Assembly: GCA_014773175.1 (NCBI GenBank)
Contig: VXCM01005085.1
Span: 32,547 to 96,546, forward strand
DNA from: Lucifuga dentata
Taxonomy: Eukaryota > Chordata > Actinopteri > Ophidiiformes > Bythitidae
Reading direction: 5' to 3'
Length of the DNA: 64,000 nt
The notes beneath the pieces are model-generated. The model was not told the DNA's origin and made no database searches. It was given only the letters and a program-made list of their open reading frames with translations. Numbering within the stretch: position 1 is the first letter of the stretch; each line of letters opens with the position of its first letter. Both the position numbers and the translations under genes were made by a program. Shown here piece by piece: positions 12,019 to 23,736 of this stretch.

Positions 12019-12050
<32 letters not shown>
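12019..12050. repeat. (CA)n microsatellite
   Basis: Sixteen CA units without interruption. Confidence 0.95.
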
Positions 12051-12053
<3 letters not shown>

Positions 12054-12717
12054 CTTGGCCTCTAAACTCCCTTCAGTCACCCTTTCGCTGTGTGTCTTTG
12101 CCTCTTCATGGTGGTCTCTCTCTTTTCCTCGCTGCCACTTAAACAACAAATGTATGGTTACTCTGTCTCATTTCTTCTCTTTATCATTATCGTTATTTGC
12201 CTCATTTTTTGAAACGTAAGTTTACTCTGGACGCTGGGCACTTTTCTCTACCAGTGGCAGTACATATATTTTTTATTATTGTATTGTGTTACTGTACATT
12301 TTCTGTTTGCTTATCTTGACATTGAATCCAAGTCGAGGTGGAGCAACATTATCATCTTACCAGAAATAAGCATCCTAAGGAGCAGATCATTGACGTAATA
12401 CAGTCACTCAGTATGTTTACATACAAACCATATGATTTGTTTTGTCTGTACTGTGATTAAAGCAAAAACGCAAGTAAGACGTAAACATGAACAGAATTAA
12501 TCGGACTCTGCAGTTCGCTGGAGACACATAACTTATTGCGTAATCGGAGCATGAGGAAAGTCTACCAGCTGAGGAGTGAGCTAACCCCCATTTATGCTGA
12601 CTTCAATCTAATTAGTAACATGACATCTGAAAAAAATGTATATTTGAAGGTTTGACATGCATGTAAATGTACTGCTTGTTTAAATCATACTTCACTCAGA
12701 TTCATTACATCTATCAT

Positions 12718-13198
12718 ATATACTCAAGTATAAACCGATCTCGTGTATAAGCCGACTCCCTGATTTTGACCTGCAAATTTAGATTTTTAAAGAAACCCGT
12801 GTGTAAGCCAATCCCCTGATGTTGTTCCATCAATTTATCTGTTTAGCAGATTACCTGTTTTTCTGGGTATTGTCATGCCTCTGATTTTCTGAAAATAATT
12901 CTCGTACCGGGTAAACACGATATTTATTTCAGCAGCTGATTACCATAACTGACCAATCACAACAGCTCTTACTGGCCGCTGCAAAATGTGTTGGATAAGA
13001 TGTTTAGTTAGGAAATATCTCATTCTAAGGTATGATGTAAACTGTTTTCCATAGATAGTGGTAATGCGTAGTATTTCCACCCCTGGAAATTTTGTTCTCT
13101 GGGATCAAATTTGAATTTCTCATGTATAAGCCGACCCCCTGATTTGCTTTATGAAATTTGGTAATAAAAACTCGGCTTATACTCGACTATATACAGTA
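12718..13198. mobile_element. Element with TATAYAGTCGAGTATAAGCC-like ends
   Basis: The left end reads TATATACTCAAGTATAAACCG and the right end, on the opposite strand, reads TATATAGTCGAGTATAAGCC, so the ends are inverted repeats of about 20 bp with a few mismatches. The phrase gtataagccgactccctgat recurs inside near 12745 and 13127. About 480 bp, with no ORF. The superfamily is not decided; the TA-rich border would allow a TA-targeting element. Confidence 0.6.
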
Positions 13199-13372
13199 CA
13201 TCCTTTTCTTTACAGTGTTAATTAAAAACATATAGATCGTCCGCTAAAGCTATTTGCAGACAACATTTCCTCCAGGTGTCTTTAAGGTTAGTGTGTGTAT
13301 ATTTGACTAAGGAAATGTGGTGGCAAAACATCGGCCTTTTGACAAGCCTATTGCACTTTGTCAACAGCTTCC

Positions 13373-13374
<2 letters not shown>

Positions 13375-13409
<35 letters not shown>
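13375..13409. repeat. (TG)n microsatellite
   Basis: Uninterrupted TG tract of about 35 bp. Confidence 0.95.
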
Positions 13410-13410
<1 letters not shown>

Positions 13411-13936
13411 GTACATGTGTGAGGTAAAGGCAAGCCAACAGAGAGGCACAGCAAGAGAATGTATACCAGTGTGGGACATGGCCCAGTCTGATTGTATTTA
13501 TATAGAATAAACAAAAGAGCGGGCCGAGGGGGAATGCTGGGGGAGGGGTGGGAGCCAAGGGGACACCTCAAAGAAAGAAAGGAATAAAGAGAGAAAAGAC
13601 CACTTCAAGAAAGCATCCAGCAGGATGACCCTTGACCCTGACTGGCTGTAAATCTGTCCACTCATTCTATAGACTGGGATTTTTTTTGTTTGTTGTGTTT
13701 TTGTGCGAGGAAAAAATAAACTTTGGTGAAAAGTGTGAGTTGTTCCCGGAGAGACGGTCCTAACAAGACTCATCTTGTTCTCTTAACAGCGAAGAGTAAA
13801 ATGGCAGGCACAAACACTTCGTGAAAATTACATGGTACATAAATCAGATGAGAGTTTTAAGATGCGTAAATCATAAAATGCCCATGTTATGGGAATGAAA
13901 CTTTAAAGATGGTGACTTGCTTCAGTTGGTAATATC

Positions 13937-14518
13937 TTAAAGGACCATGCCACCCATTTTGCATGTTTGAGCCTAATATGTAAAATTTTCATACATGTTA
14001 CGCTACTGACAACCATTTCCCAAAGGATAAAACTGTATTCCAGCTTTCCTGATATTTTGCAAAATCTCTTAATCTTTCAAAATCAAATATTCAAGTGATA
14101 CACCCACCTTAAAAATCCATGTTTCTCCTGCTAATAGTTATGCAAAATTATGAAGTCATGGTTGTTCAAATTTTTTGATAAACACAGGTCTTCTTTTGGG
14201 ACTCTATTCCCTGGTGGAGACATACATTCACTCCGCGCTTTCTGTTGCGCTTAAATGCTAAAATTACGAAACTTAGAAAAAACCTGAATCCACGTCTTGT
14301 TCACGATGATGGATTACCTATCCCAAGAACGTTTCAAGTATAAACAAGTTGATTCTACGAAAATTAACTGAAAGCAATGGCGGTCTGGATGGTAGGAAAA
14401 TTTTTTTTTTTTTTAACTCAATGTTCCAATAGTATGCTTTGGGAAATGATTGTCAGTAACGTATGAAAATTGAATATATTAGGCTCAAACATGCAAAGTT
14501 GATGGTATGGTCCTTTAA
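13937..14518 (+). mobile_element. TTAA MITE subfamily A, copy A4
   Basis: Complete copy with TTAA at 13937-13940 and 14515-14518 and ends AGGACCATGCC and GGTATGGTCCT. Length is 582 bp. The internal gataaaactgtattcc segment next to the left arm gives plus orientation. Confidence 0.92.
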
Positions 14519-15865
14519 AGAAGGCCATACCATCTGAGGTGAGGTGAAGACTTGTAAATCAACGGCGTCTCTGGATGGCGGAGAGGAAAGCTTGATCCTG
14601 TTTGTCTTCCTGCTTCACAGGAACAAGTCAGCATTGATTATTTACCTGCTAAACACTGAGGACTTTGTAAGAGTTCCTCTGAGCTTTTCTTTCTCGTATC
14701 GTGTTACCATCACACACTGGAGCATTATCAGAAGCTATGGGTAAAGTGATAAACACAATAAGGTGGAGTTAAAAAATAAAAATAAATTACCTGGAAAGGA
14801 TTAATCAGCTGTTTGGACATGTATGGTATATTTGCTTTGGTTTTGCTGGTTTCGTCAGAATGTCTCGTGGAGTTTCCAGTGGCACACGGGCAGCCCTCTC
14901 CTGAGAGAATCCTGTTCATGAGATCACCAAAGACCACTTTCCCCATAATATGTTGCGCTGTCAAAAAACTTGGAAGAGGTTGATGAAGACGTTGTGGAAC
15001 TCAGCAGTTATGATGGGTGTTTCTTTCATTTTCTAAATTATTCATTTGGGCCTGTCTTGATGCAAACGTGGTCCTCCCCACATCACAGCTCAGTGAGAGG
15101 ACATTTTCCCATGTGTGCCGTGATGTGGTAAATAACTATCGTGGGATTACGTTTAATATTCATGCCAAAGGAAATGTTGACACAACCCAGCACCTCTGTG
15201 TCATACTGACATCATTGGACATGTCATGATTAGGCATAATAATCAGTATAAATCATTGAGCTGTCCAACAACAAATTGCCATTTAATGCACTTTAACCTT
15301 AATGCTTCAATGTGAAAATTTTTCCATTTGCCCAGTCAGGCAAGGAAAAAATAACAACTTTTTCAATTTTGTTATGGTGAAGTTTAATGTAAACTGCAGA
15401 GTGGACTAATGGCAAAAATCTGTTTGTTTTCTGGCAAAGACTGACAAAACATCAAGTCTGTGTCACTCAGTATGCGCAAATGCAATTAAAACTTCAATTA
15501 TGCTGTGATTAAAGCAATAAATAACTTCTTTCAAACACCATAATTAGACTGAAAATTGGCATAAATCGATGTTGGCTGAGTCAGAGTAACAGACCGAGAT
15601 TATGTGATTGTAAATCAGTTCGCTCATGTATATATAATTGGAGTAAAGGTTTCGTCTGACGTGCCTGTTGGAGAGTAGGAAGGTGGCAGGAACCCCCTTT
15701 CCACCGGTCACTTTGGGGGTCTGCATCCGAAAAATGTGTAGCTGTCCGACTTCGCCACTCTGCAGGACATACCCACTTCATGCAGCAATTGGCCAGGTGT
15801 GTGGAAGTGTGAAAGTGGGATAAAGTTTTAATTTCTCTCTCACAATTTCTTTTTTCTTTCCATCA

Positions 15866-15917
15866 CTGGATTACCTATCCCAAGAATGTTTCAAGTATAA
15901 ACAAGTTGATTCTATGA
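15866..15917 (+). mobile_element. Isolated internal fragment of the A element
   Basis: The stretch reading ggattacctatcccaagaa followed by caagtataaacaagttgat matches the interior of plus-oriented A copies (for example 14310-14355), but neither terminal arm is present on either side. Confidence 0.8.
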
Positions 15918-16286
15918 GTTGTCCATGTTCTGTGGAGAGAATGGAAAGTGAAACTGTGCCTCCTTGATAAACACACAATTCCTGTTTATAATCCCTCTCA
16001 TATCCTAAAATAAAGCACTTCATTTTCCCTGTTTATATGATAAATTGTGTTGAGATTACAAAACCAAAGATACACACAGACACAGACACACACAGACACA
16101 CACTGCCCCCCTCGCCTTGCAGCTTTTCACCAACCTCCACCCACCCACTTTTCAACCACCCACCCAATGTTGCCTCCTTACGAGGGCTCCAGCCAAGTCG
16201 TAAGGGCTGGGATGGATGACACATAATGCAATCTTCAGCCACCTCCACATGCATTTCCTCACCTGGTGGATTCTCTTCTGCTTTGA

Positions 16287-16885
16287 TTAAAGGACCATAC
16301 CACTCATTTTGCATGTTTAAGCCTAATATATTCAATTTTCATACATGTAACGTTACTGACAATCATTTCCCAAAGCATACTCCTGGAAAGGCGAGTTAAA
16401 AAATTTTTCCTACCTTGCAGACCTCCATGTTTCAGTTCAGTTTCATTCTGGTACACTATTAAAATAACTTGTTGATTCTTGAAACGTTCTTGGGATAGGT
16501 AATCCATCATTATGAACAACACATATATTCAGTTTTTTTTAGAAGTTATTTAATTTTAACGTTTAAGTGCAATAAAAAGTGTGGAGTGAATGTATGTCTC
16601 CACCGGGGAATATAGTCCCAAAAGAAGACCTGCGTTTATTGGAAAATTTAAACGACCGTGACTTCATAAGTCTGCGTAACTATTAGCAGGTGAAACATTA
16701 AATTTTTAAGGTGGGTGTATCGCCTGAATATTTGATTTGGAAAAATTAAGAGATTTTGCAAAATATCAAGAAAGTTGAAAGAAATACAGTTTTATCCTTT
16801 GGGAAATGAATGTCAGTAACGTTATGTGTAAGAAAATTAAATATATTAGCCTCAAACATGCAAAATGGGTGGTATGCTCCTTTAA
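16287..16885 (-). mobile_element. TTAA MITE subfamily A, copy A5
   Basis: TTAA at 16287-16290 and 16882-16885; ends AGGACCATACC and GGTATGCTCCT (one mismatch). Length is 599 bp. The catactcctggaaagg segment beside the left arm gives minus orientation. Confidence 0.92.
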
Positions 16886-18850
16886 ACAACACATCATCTG
16901 TATTCAGTGAACAAAGGAATCTGACATATATGTCCATGTATATGGTTTACTCACATTTTTGCCTTAATGGCAGTACAGACAACAATCTGAGTACAGTGTA
17001 CATGTAAATGACTGTTTTACTGGCTAAAGCCATGGGGTGATCCTTATTATCAAAGACTGTGTAAAGACATTGATTCATATTCCGTTTTTATTAGGTTATG
17101 TAGATAATGTTCAAACAGGCCAAACTCGGCGTCTGGTTTTCCTCAGAGTTGTAGAGCCAGGAGCGGTGCTGCAACGTTTGGACTGCAGATGATGAGTAAA
17201 GGAGATCTGTACTTTACTGTACTGCGTTTAGCATTATGATACCAATAAATCATTGCAACTTACCGCATTTGTATAATTAAACATAAATACATGTTCTGTT
17301 TTAAAACGCCGCGCTGCATTTTTTTTTTGTTGCATAATTTACCTTGGATTGCTTCTCTGCGTAAACTGAGACTTCTTTGCAGCACAACAGTGGAAAAGAG
17401 CCGCTGATCTCAGTGCAAAAGGAGTTTTTAGAGTTTCATGCAGCTGCAGATGCTGGACCGAGAGAGAGAGAGAGGCTGATATTAAAATCATATCCAGCAT
17501 ATTTGTCTTCTTTAGTAACGGCAAAAAGAGAAAACAAAAGTCACACGTGAAGCAACGTGTTCTCTGGAAATGGCCTGCATCTTTTTAGACCACTAGCATT
17601 AACTGCACTACTGCACGAGACAGAAGATTCTAACTGTCTCGACCGTGGTGCCATTTGTTATGGTAATTATACACGGCCATGTTTTGGTGTTTTAAAATGC
17701 GACACATTAAAGCTTTAGGTGACCTCAGGACAGAACGACAGATATACATCTGGTAGATCTGTGGAGTCACTGGACCTATTTAGGTGCAGTAGATTTTGTT
17801 TGTATTGGATGTTGTCATGGCTACAATCTTGTAAAGTAAAATCACCATGTTCTGAATTATTATTATCCATCCCCTGTGATGAAGAGCGCCTCATTATCAC
17901 GGGTGGAACTCCTTCTTGAGTGGCACGCAGATGCTTAATTTGGTTCGCGGATTACGCTCCGAGGCATGCGTCAGGATTCTGAGTTCAGATCTGTTGCATG
18001 TGTGGTGGTAAGGCGAGTCTGTGGGTGAGACTAAGGCGTGGGCTTGTCTGATACAGGTACCTTCACATGGGTGAGTTTAAGAGAATTGTTTGAGGAAGTG
18101 GAGAAATCTACAGAGACCTCGGCTATAATGAAAAGGTCAAGTGCAAAAGTTGTTGGGCGTTCCTACAGTTGATCAAAGGCAATCTGTTATCAGCTCAAAC
18201 ACACTGATATCGCGTTACCTCTGCGGCCCTGTCGGCATGTGGCACAGGGCACAGAGAAGGACAGTGGAGGGCCACTGTCTGGCCGGACCGGAGGAAGCCA
18301 AGAATTAATTTCTGATGGACAGCACTAATGTCTTTCAGACCAGAGCCCAAAGCTACAAAGCGCTCTCCATAACACCGAACGCCGCGCGGCAGGCAAACGA
18401 CAAAGCCAACCATCTGCTAACCAGACACACACTTTCGCACACATGCACACACACACAACACAAGGGGTGCCAAACGGATCGATTAGCAGACGAGGAGTGT
18501 GAGGGCTACAGCAGGGGGTGGGGGAGACACCCTGGGTCAAAGAGATGGTGTACTGTTTCAGCACATGCTAAATCAGTTACCATCTCCACACATAAAGCCC
18601 TGGCTCAGTGCTGCAGCCACCCCTCATAATCCCCAAACAATCTGGCTCAATCTGGAGAATAAGTGGAGGGTTTCTAGTTACAGTAACACCAACAGAACAG
18701 ACACTAAGCCTCCGCATGAAAAATAGAGATGAATGCTGCAGGAATGTTACGACCTTGTTTTCAACTAATGTGTATTTGTTTCTTGTTTCATGAAGGGGTC
18801 GAGTTTCTTTAGTGATGTTTTATTTTGAGCAGGTTAAACCAGTGGGCTAG

Positions 18851-19429
18851 TTAAAGGAGCATACCGGCGGTCGTGCATGTTTGAGCCCAATATATACAAC
18901 CCACATACATGTCATCTTACTATCAACCAATTTCCAAAATACAGAGCCATATTTTAGTTTTCCTGTTATTTTTTCAAATCCCCTAATCTTTCAAAATCAA
19001 ATGTTCAGGTGATACATCCACCTTAAATTCAACGTTTCACCTGCTAGAACTAATGCAGATTGCATAAGACAAAGATTGTAGACAAAGAACTCATAGTACT
19101 CATTTTAATTTCTCTGTGAAAGCCGTCTTCTCCTGGGACTATTTTCCTGGTGGAGACATACATTTTCTTCCGTGCAGCTCCATGTTGGACTGGTTAAATA
19201 AAGATACTTCAGCTAAAAAACCTAATAGATGTCTTTTTTGCTGTGATGGATTACGTATCTCAGGCCAAATTGATTTTTATCGTGTAATGGCGGTCTGGAA
19301 AGTAGGGAAAAACAATTCTGAAATTTACCACTAAAGTAGTAATTTTAATAAATGATTGTCAGTAACATAACATGTATAAGGATTGTATATAAATATATAT
19401 TGGGCACGATGGCCGGTATGGTCCTTTAA
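18851..19429 (+). mobile_element. TTAA MITE subfamily B, copy B1
   Basis: TTAA at 18851-18854 and 19426-19429; ends AGGAGCATACC and GGTATGGTCCT. It shares the A family outline and motifs such as gcatgtttgagcc and aatctttcaaaatcaaatgt. It differs in diagnostic places, with GGCGGTCGTGC after the terminus and gttttcctgttatttt inside. Length is 579 bp. Confidence 0.88.
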
Positions 19430-21545
19430 CATTCAGTTTGATATGTGATCTAAAAGTGACCATATTTATGAACAGTTTCTGCACTAAAAAGCTGAACTCC
19501 AATCATTTCCTCTAACGAGCCGTAACGCTGGCGCTCATGTTCCGAGCCAAAGATTACACAGGTCAAGTAGGTGAATTGGTGTGCACTTATTGCGGGCCGC
19601 TGTGTTTGCAGGGTGTGGTTGTCTGTGCTTTGTATTAACTGACAATAGCCAGCTCCTGGGACGGATGTGATCCAAGCCGCAGAAGTACACTGGCACACAG
19701 CTCCAGCGCTATTAGCACACTAATGCTTTCTCCAGGACTCCCCAAGGCTAACGCTGGGCCTTAACCCGATACCACACGTGCTACATAAGACATAAGATGT
19801 GCTCTCCTCTGTCTCAAAACACATCTGGAATTCAGATTTTCCTGTTTGTCAACAAAAGGCCTCCTAGAGGCTGAAACTGCACAGAAGGGGATTTTGGGAC
19901 AGAATTCCTAGCTACCCTCTGCACATGTTTCAGTGTGTGTAATCGGTCCACATGTGTCACGTTAACCCATTCCCCGCCAACGTGAGCTTACACGTTTCAC
20001 TAGCCTGTGTCGCGGCACTCCTCCCTGTGCTCCTCGGAAGCCCTCTTGTGGGAGGGTTTATGGTTAATGGTGGGTTTAGANCTCCTCCCTGTGCTCCTCG
20101 GAAGCCCTCTTGTGGGAGGGTTTATGGTTAATGGTGGGTTTAGACCCTGACCTGTACCTACATCTGCGCCATTAAAGCTATCATAGCTGTTTTGATGAAG
20201 GAAACAATATTCATCAGATGTGAACGATTTAAATATAACTATGGTGGTGATTTGCCTATCACAGGCTGGAGTGTATAATAATAAAAAAAAACGAAGCTGA
20301 ATAATGCCATTTAATACTTATACCTCAAGCAAGCTTTGCATCTAGAGTACATGGAGACACTGTTAGAAACAGAGGTAAAAATGTTAACCCAACAAAGTTG
20401 TGTTTATTGCAGTGGGATGATATTATACTCCTCATACACTCCTGGGGTGTATTTTCTGATTTAATAAGCATCTTTGCATTTTGAATCCCAAGGAAACACA
20501 GCTAATTAACCTTATACCTTAAAGGGAAAAACATCTCCCCCATCAATAAAATTACTTGCTTGCCTGTTCAACAATGAGGCACTGAAGACAGATTACTTTA
20601 CTTTGAGGAGGATAAGAAATTAGATCATTGTACGGCGAGAATAAACACAAATGAGTAGCTGCTGGTATCCATTTTTGGAGGTGTTTTATGAGATTATTCT
20701 GTGAATACTAACAGGATTATATCTTAATTCCGCAAAGGGTATCTATATCAAAATTATTTCCTGGGTAATAAAACAACTAAGACAAGATAAAGTATAATAA
20801 ATAAAAGACATATTTTCATTTTTCCTGGGCATTGAGATGTATGTACTTTGCTATACTTTGCTAAGGAAATGTCCAGCCATGAAATAAATCGAGTAATTGT
20901 TGCACCCAGAATTTTTTCTTGTCAGCATTGTACTGTATTTTTCTGTCTGAAACTTTAATTTGAGCAAGGTTCTATAGGTTACCTCATATCCCTTCTATAG
21001 ATTGGTAATCAGCTCTGGTGCTCCTATCTGGCCTGTGGATCAGCACGGGTAAACAGATCCATGTGTCAGCGGAGCGTTTGACTGACAGCCTGTCACTTTC
21101 TCTTTGTCATCATCGGTGTGTGCTCAGATAGGATCTCAGGGATTTTGGCTGGATCGCTTTTGATCCAGCTTGGTTAAGCCACGTTGCCGGCTCAGGCTCT
21201 GAGGTGCTCCTAAACTGCTGGCCAACGGCAGCCCAGAGAGCAAGCCGTGACTTCTAGTCAACACAAAGCACGTTGCAGTGGATGGCGGANCAGCCCAGAG
21301 AGCAAGCCGTGACTTCTAGTCAACACAAAGCACGTTGCAGTGGATGGCGGATGTACATCAGAAAGAAATTGTTTTGAGAGAATGATATCTGCTCTGCCAG
21401 GGGCCAGGTCAAAGGTCAGCATCCACATCAGAGCTTGTCAAGAATGGCACCTATGGTATATGAAGGGACAAGGCAGAGGTAGCAAGAACACACGCCACAC
21501 CTCCACACATGAGGCAGGATGTTTCAGCCACACATGTGGCTACAA

Positions 21546-21835
21546 ACATCCATCCATCCATCCATCATTCCCCTTTATCCTGCTCAGGGTCATTTGGCGC
21601 TGGACTTTTTCCCAGCAGTCATGTCACCCTGCACATGTCACCAGTCCATCAGTGAGCTAACACACACACACACACACACTCACTCACACACACACATACA
21701 CAAACTCATTCACACTCCACACCGATGGTCAATTTACAGTTTCCAGTTCACCTTGCCTGTGTGTCTTTGGTGCAAACTCCTTGGATTTGAACCCAGAACA
21801 TTCTTACAGTGCTAACTGCTAAGCTGCTGTGGCTA
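21546..21835 (-). mobile_element. tRNA-SINE/CA-type dispersed repeat fragment
   Basis: The fragment begins with (CATC)n at about 21548-21567, runs through cctttatcctgctcagggtca, a CA tract (21661-21700) and actcattcacactccacac, then ttggatttgaacccagaaca. The last phrase is the complement of a tRNA-like B box and is followed by cttacagtgctaactgctaag. This order is typical of a very common fish dispersed repeat with a tRNA-derived end. The call is from recognition; boundaries are approximate. Confidence 0.55.
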
Positions 21836-22151
21836 CAAATAAGAAGACTCTTAATTTTTTTGCATGGCTGTGATATATAAATATGACTTTATTTCCATTT
21901 TCTCTGTTTGTCTTCTACCTATCAGAGAAGATCTAGCTTTAAGATAGTCATGTCAGGTTTTAATGTGTGCGTGTGTGCATGCATGCGTGCGTGTGTGACA
22001 TACTGCAGTGTGTCAAGAATAGATTTTGCAATTGATTTACATCTCCTGGATCTGCTGGATCTCCTGCAGGATGTGTTTGAGTCCATAATATATTAGTATG
22101 TTCTGGTTTAAACCTGTATGGTACTTTGTGTGTTTTACAGTAATGACGTGA

Positions 22152-22316
<165 letters not shown>

Positions 22317-22707
22317 TAAGCTGTTTATGTTTTATGTTGAGGATCTATTATTATTCTGTGTATGTAAATTATTTTGTTATCCCTTAACGCTCTTTCTTTT
22401 CAGTCACACACACTGACCATTCATCTCACAATAAGAACCAACAGTCTTGATGCAATTCCTAGTAATTGTAATGATTTACTAACTGACAACAATATGGTAA
22501 TAAATGCTATGATAGTAAAAAAGAAAAAAACATTACTGCATAGTCAATGTGGCAAATATGTACAGGGTTGCTTTTTAAAAAGTATTGCTAACATAGTAAT
22601 CATTTCCTAATACTACTAAATTTAACAAACTAAGGTTAAACGTAACAAATACGAGAAGAATTTACTAATTTTGACAGAGCAAATGGACTGCAGGTTTGAA
22701 AACAAGC

Positions 22708-23300
22708 TTAAAGGACCATACCACCCATTTTGCTTGTTTGAGCCTAATATATTCAATTTTCATACGTTACATTACTGACAATCATTTCCCAAAGCATACT
22801 ACTGGAACAGTGAATTAAAAATGTTTTTCCTACCTTCCAGACCTCCATTGGTTTCAGTTCATTCTGGCACGCTATTAAAATCAACTTGTTGATACTTGAA
22901 ATGTTCTTGGGATAGGTAATCCATTATCGCAAACAACACATATATTCAGGGTTTTTTTTTAGAAGTTTTGTAATTTTAGTGTTTAAGTGCAATAAAAAGC
23001 GTGGAGTGAATGTGTGTCTTCACCAGGGCATATAGTCGCAAAAGAAGACCTGCATTTATGGAAAAATTTTAATGACCATGACTTCATAAGGCTGCGTAAC
23101 TATTAGCAGGCGAAACATCAAGTTTTAAGGTGGGTGTATCACTTGAATGTTTGATTTGGAAAGATGAAGAGATTTTGCAAAATATGAGGAAAGCTGTAAT
23201 ATGGTTTTATTCTTTGGGAAATGACTGACAGTAACCTTACGTGTATGAAAATAGAATATATTAGGCTCAAACATGCAAAATTGGTGGTATGGTCCTTTAA
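22708..23300 (-). mobile_element. TTAA MITE subfamily A, copy A6
   Basis: TTAA at 22708-22711 and 23297-23300; ends AGGACCATACC and GGTATGGTCCT. Length is 593 bp. Minus orientation is shown by catactactggaacag beside the left arm. Confidence 0.93.
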
Positions 23301-23687
23301 AGCAGGTTTTTATGGATGAACTTCTATTTCCATCATTTACTTTTACCCTTTCTGTCAGTATTCTGCAGAAAGGTGTCATGAATTTATTCGGCTATTTTGC
23401 CTGATTGATGTCTTCAACCAGCTGGCTTTTGTGACCACACAATAAGTTTTATTAAATATATTACAGCAACTTTTATACTTCATTTCTACATAGAAGAAGG
23501 TCATTCCGTATATGATATTGTAAGAAACTCACAAATGAGTAAAGGAGAAGAGAGTGAACGAGTAGAGAATGAGAAGGGAAAGAAAGAGAGAAATTCCAGC
23601 CTAGTCTCAGATGTCCCAGTAAGTGTCATTCAGTCAAGAGTTCTGCGCTTCAAGCTAGCTTTTGTATGCATAGCAGGAAGAAATGCG

Positions 23688-23693
23688 CACACA

Positions 23694-23735
<42 letters not shown>
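23688..23735. repeat. (CA)n microsatellite
   Basis: CA/AC tract of about 48 bp with a single T interruption near 23700. Confidence 0.93.
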
Positions 23736-23736
<1 letters not shown>

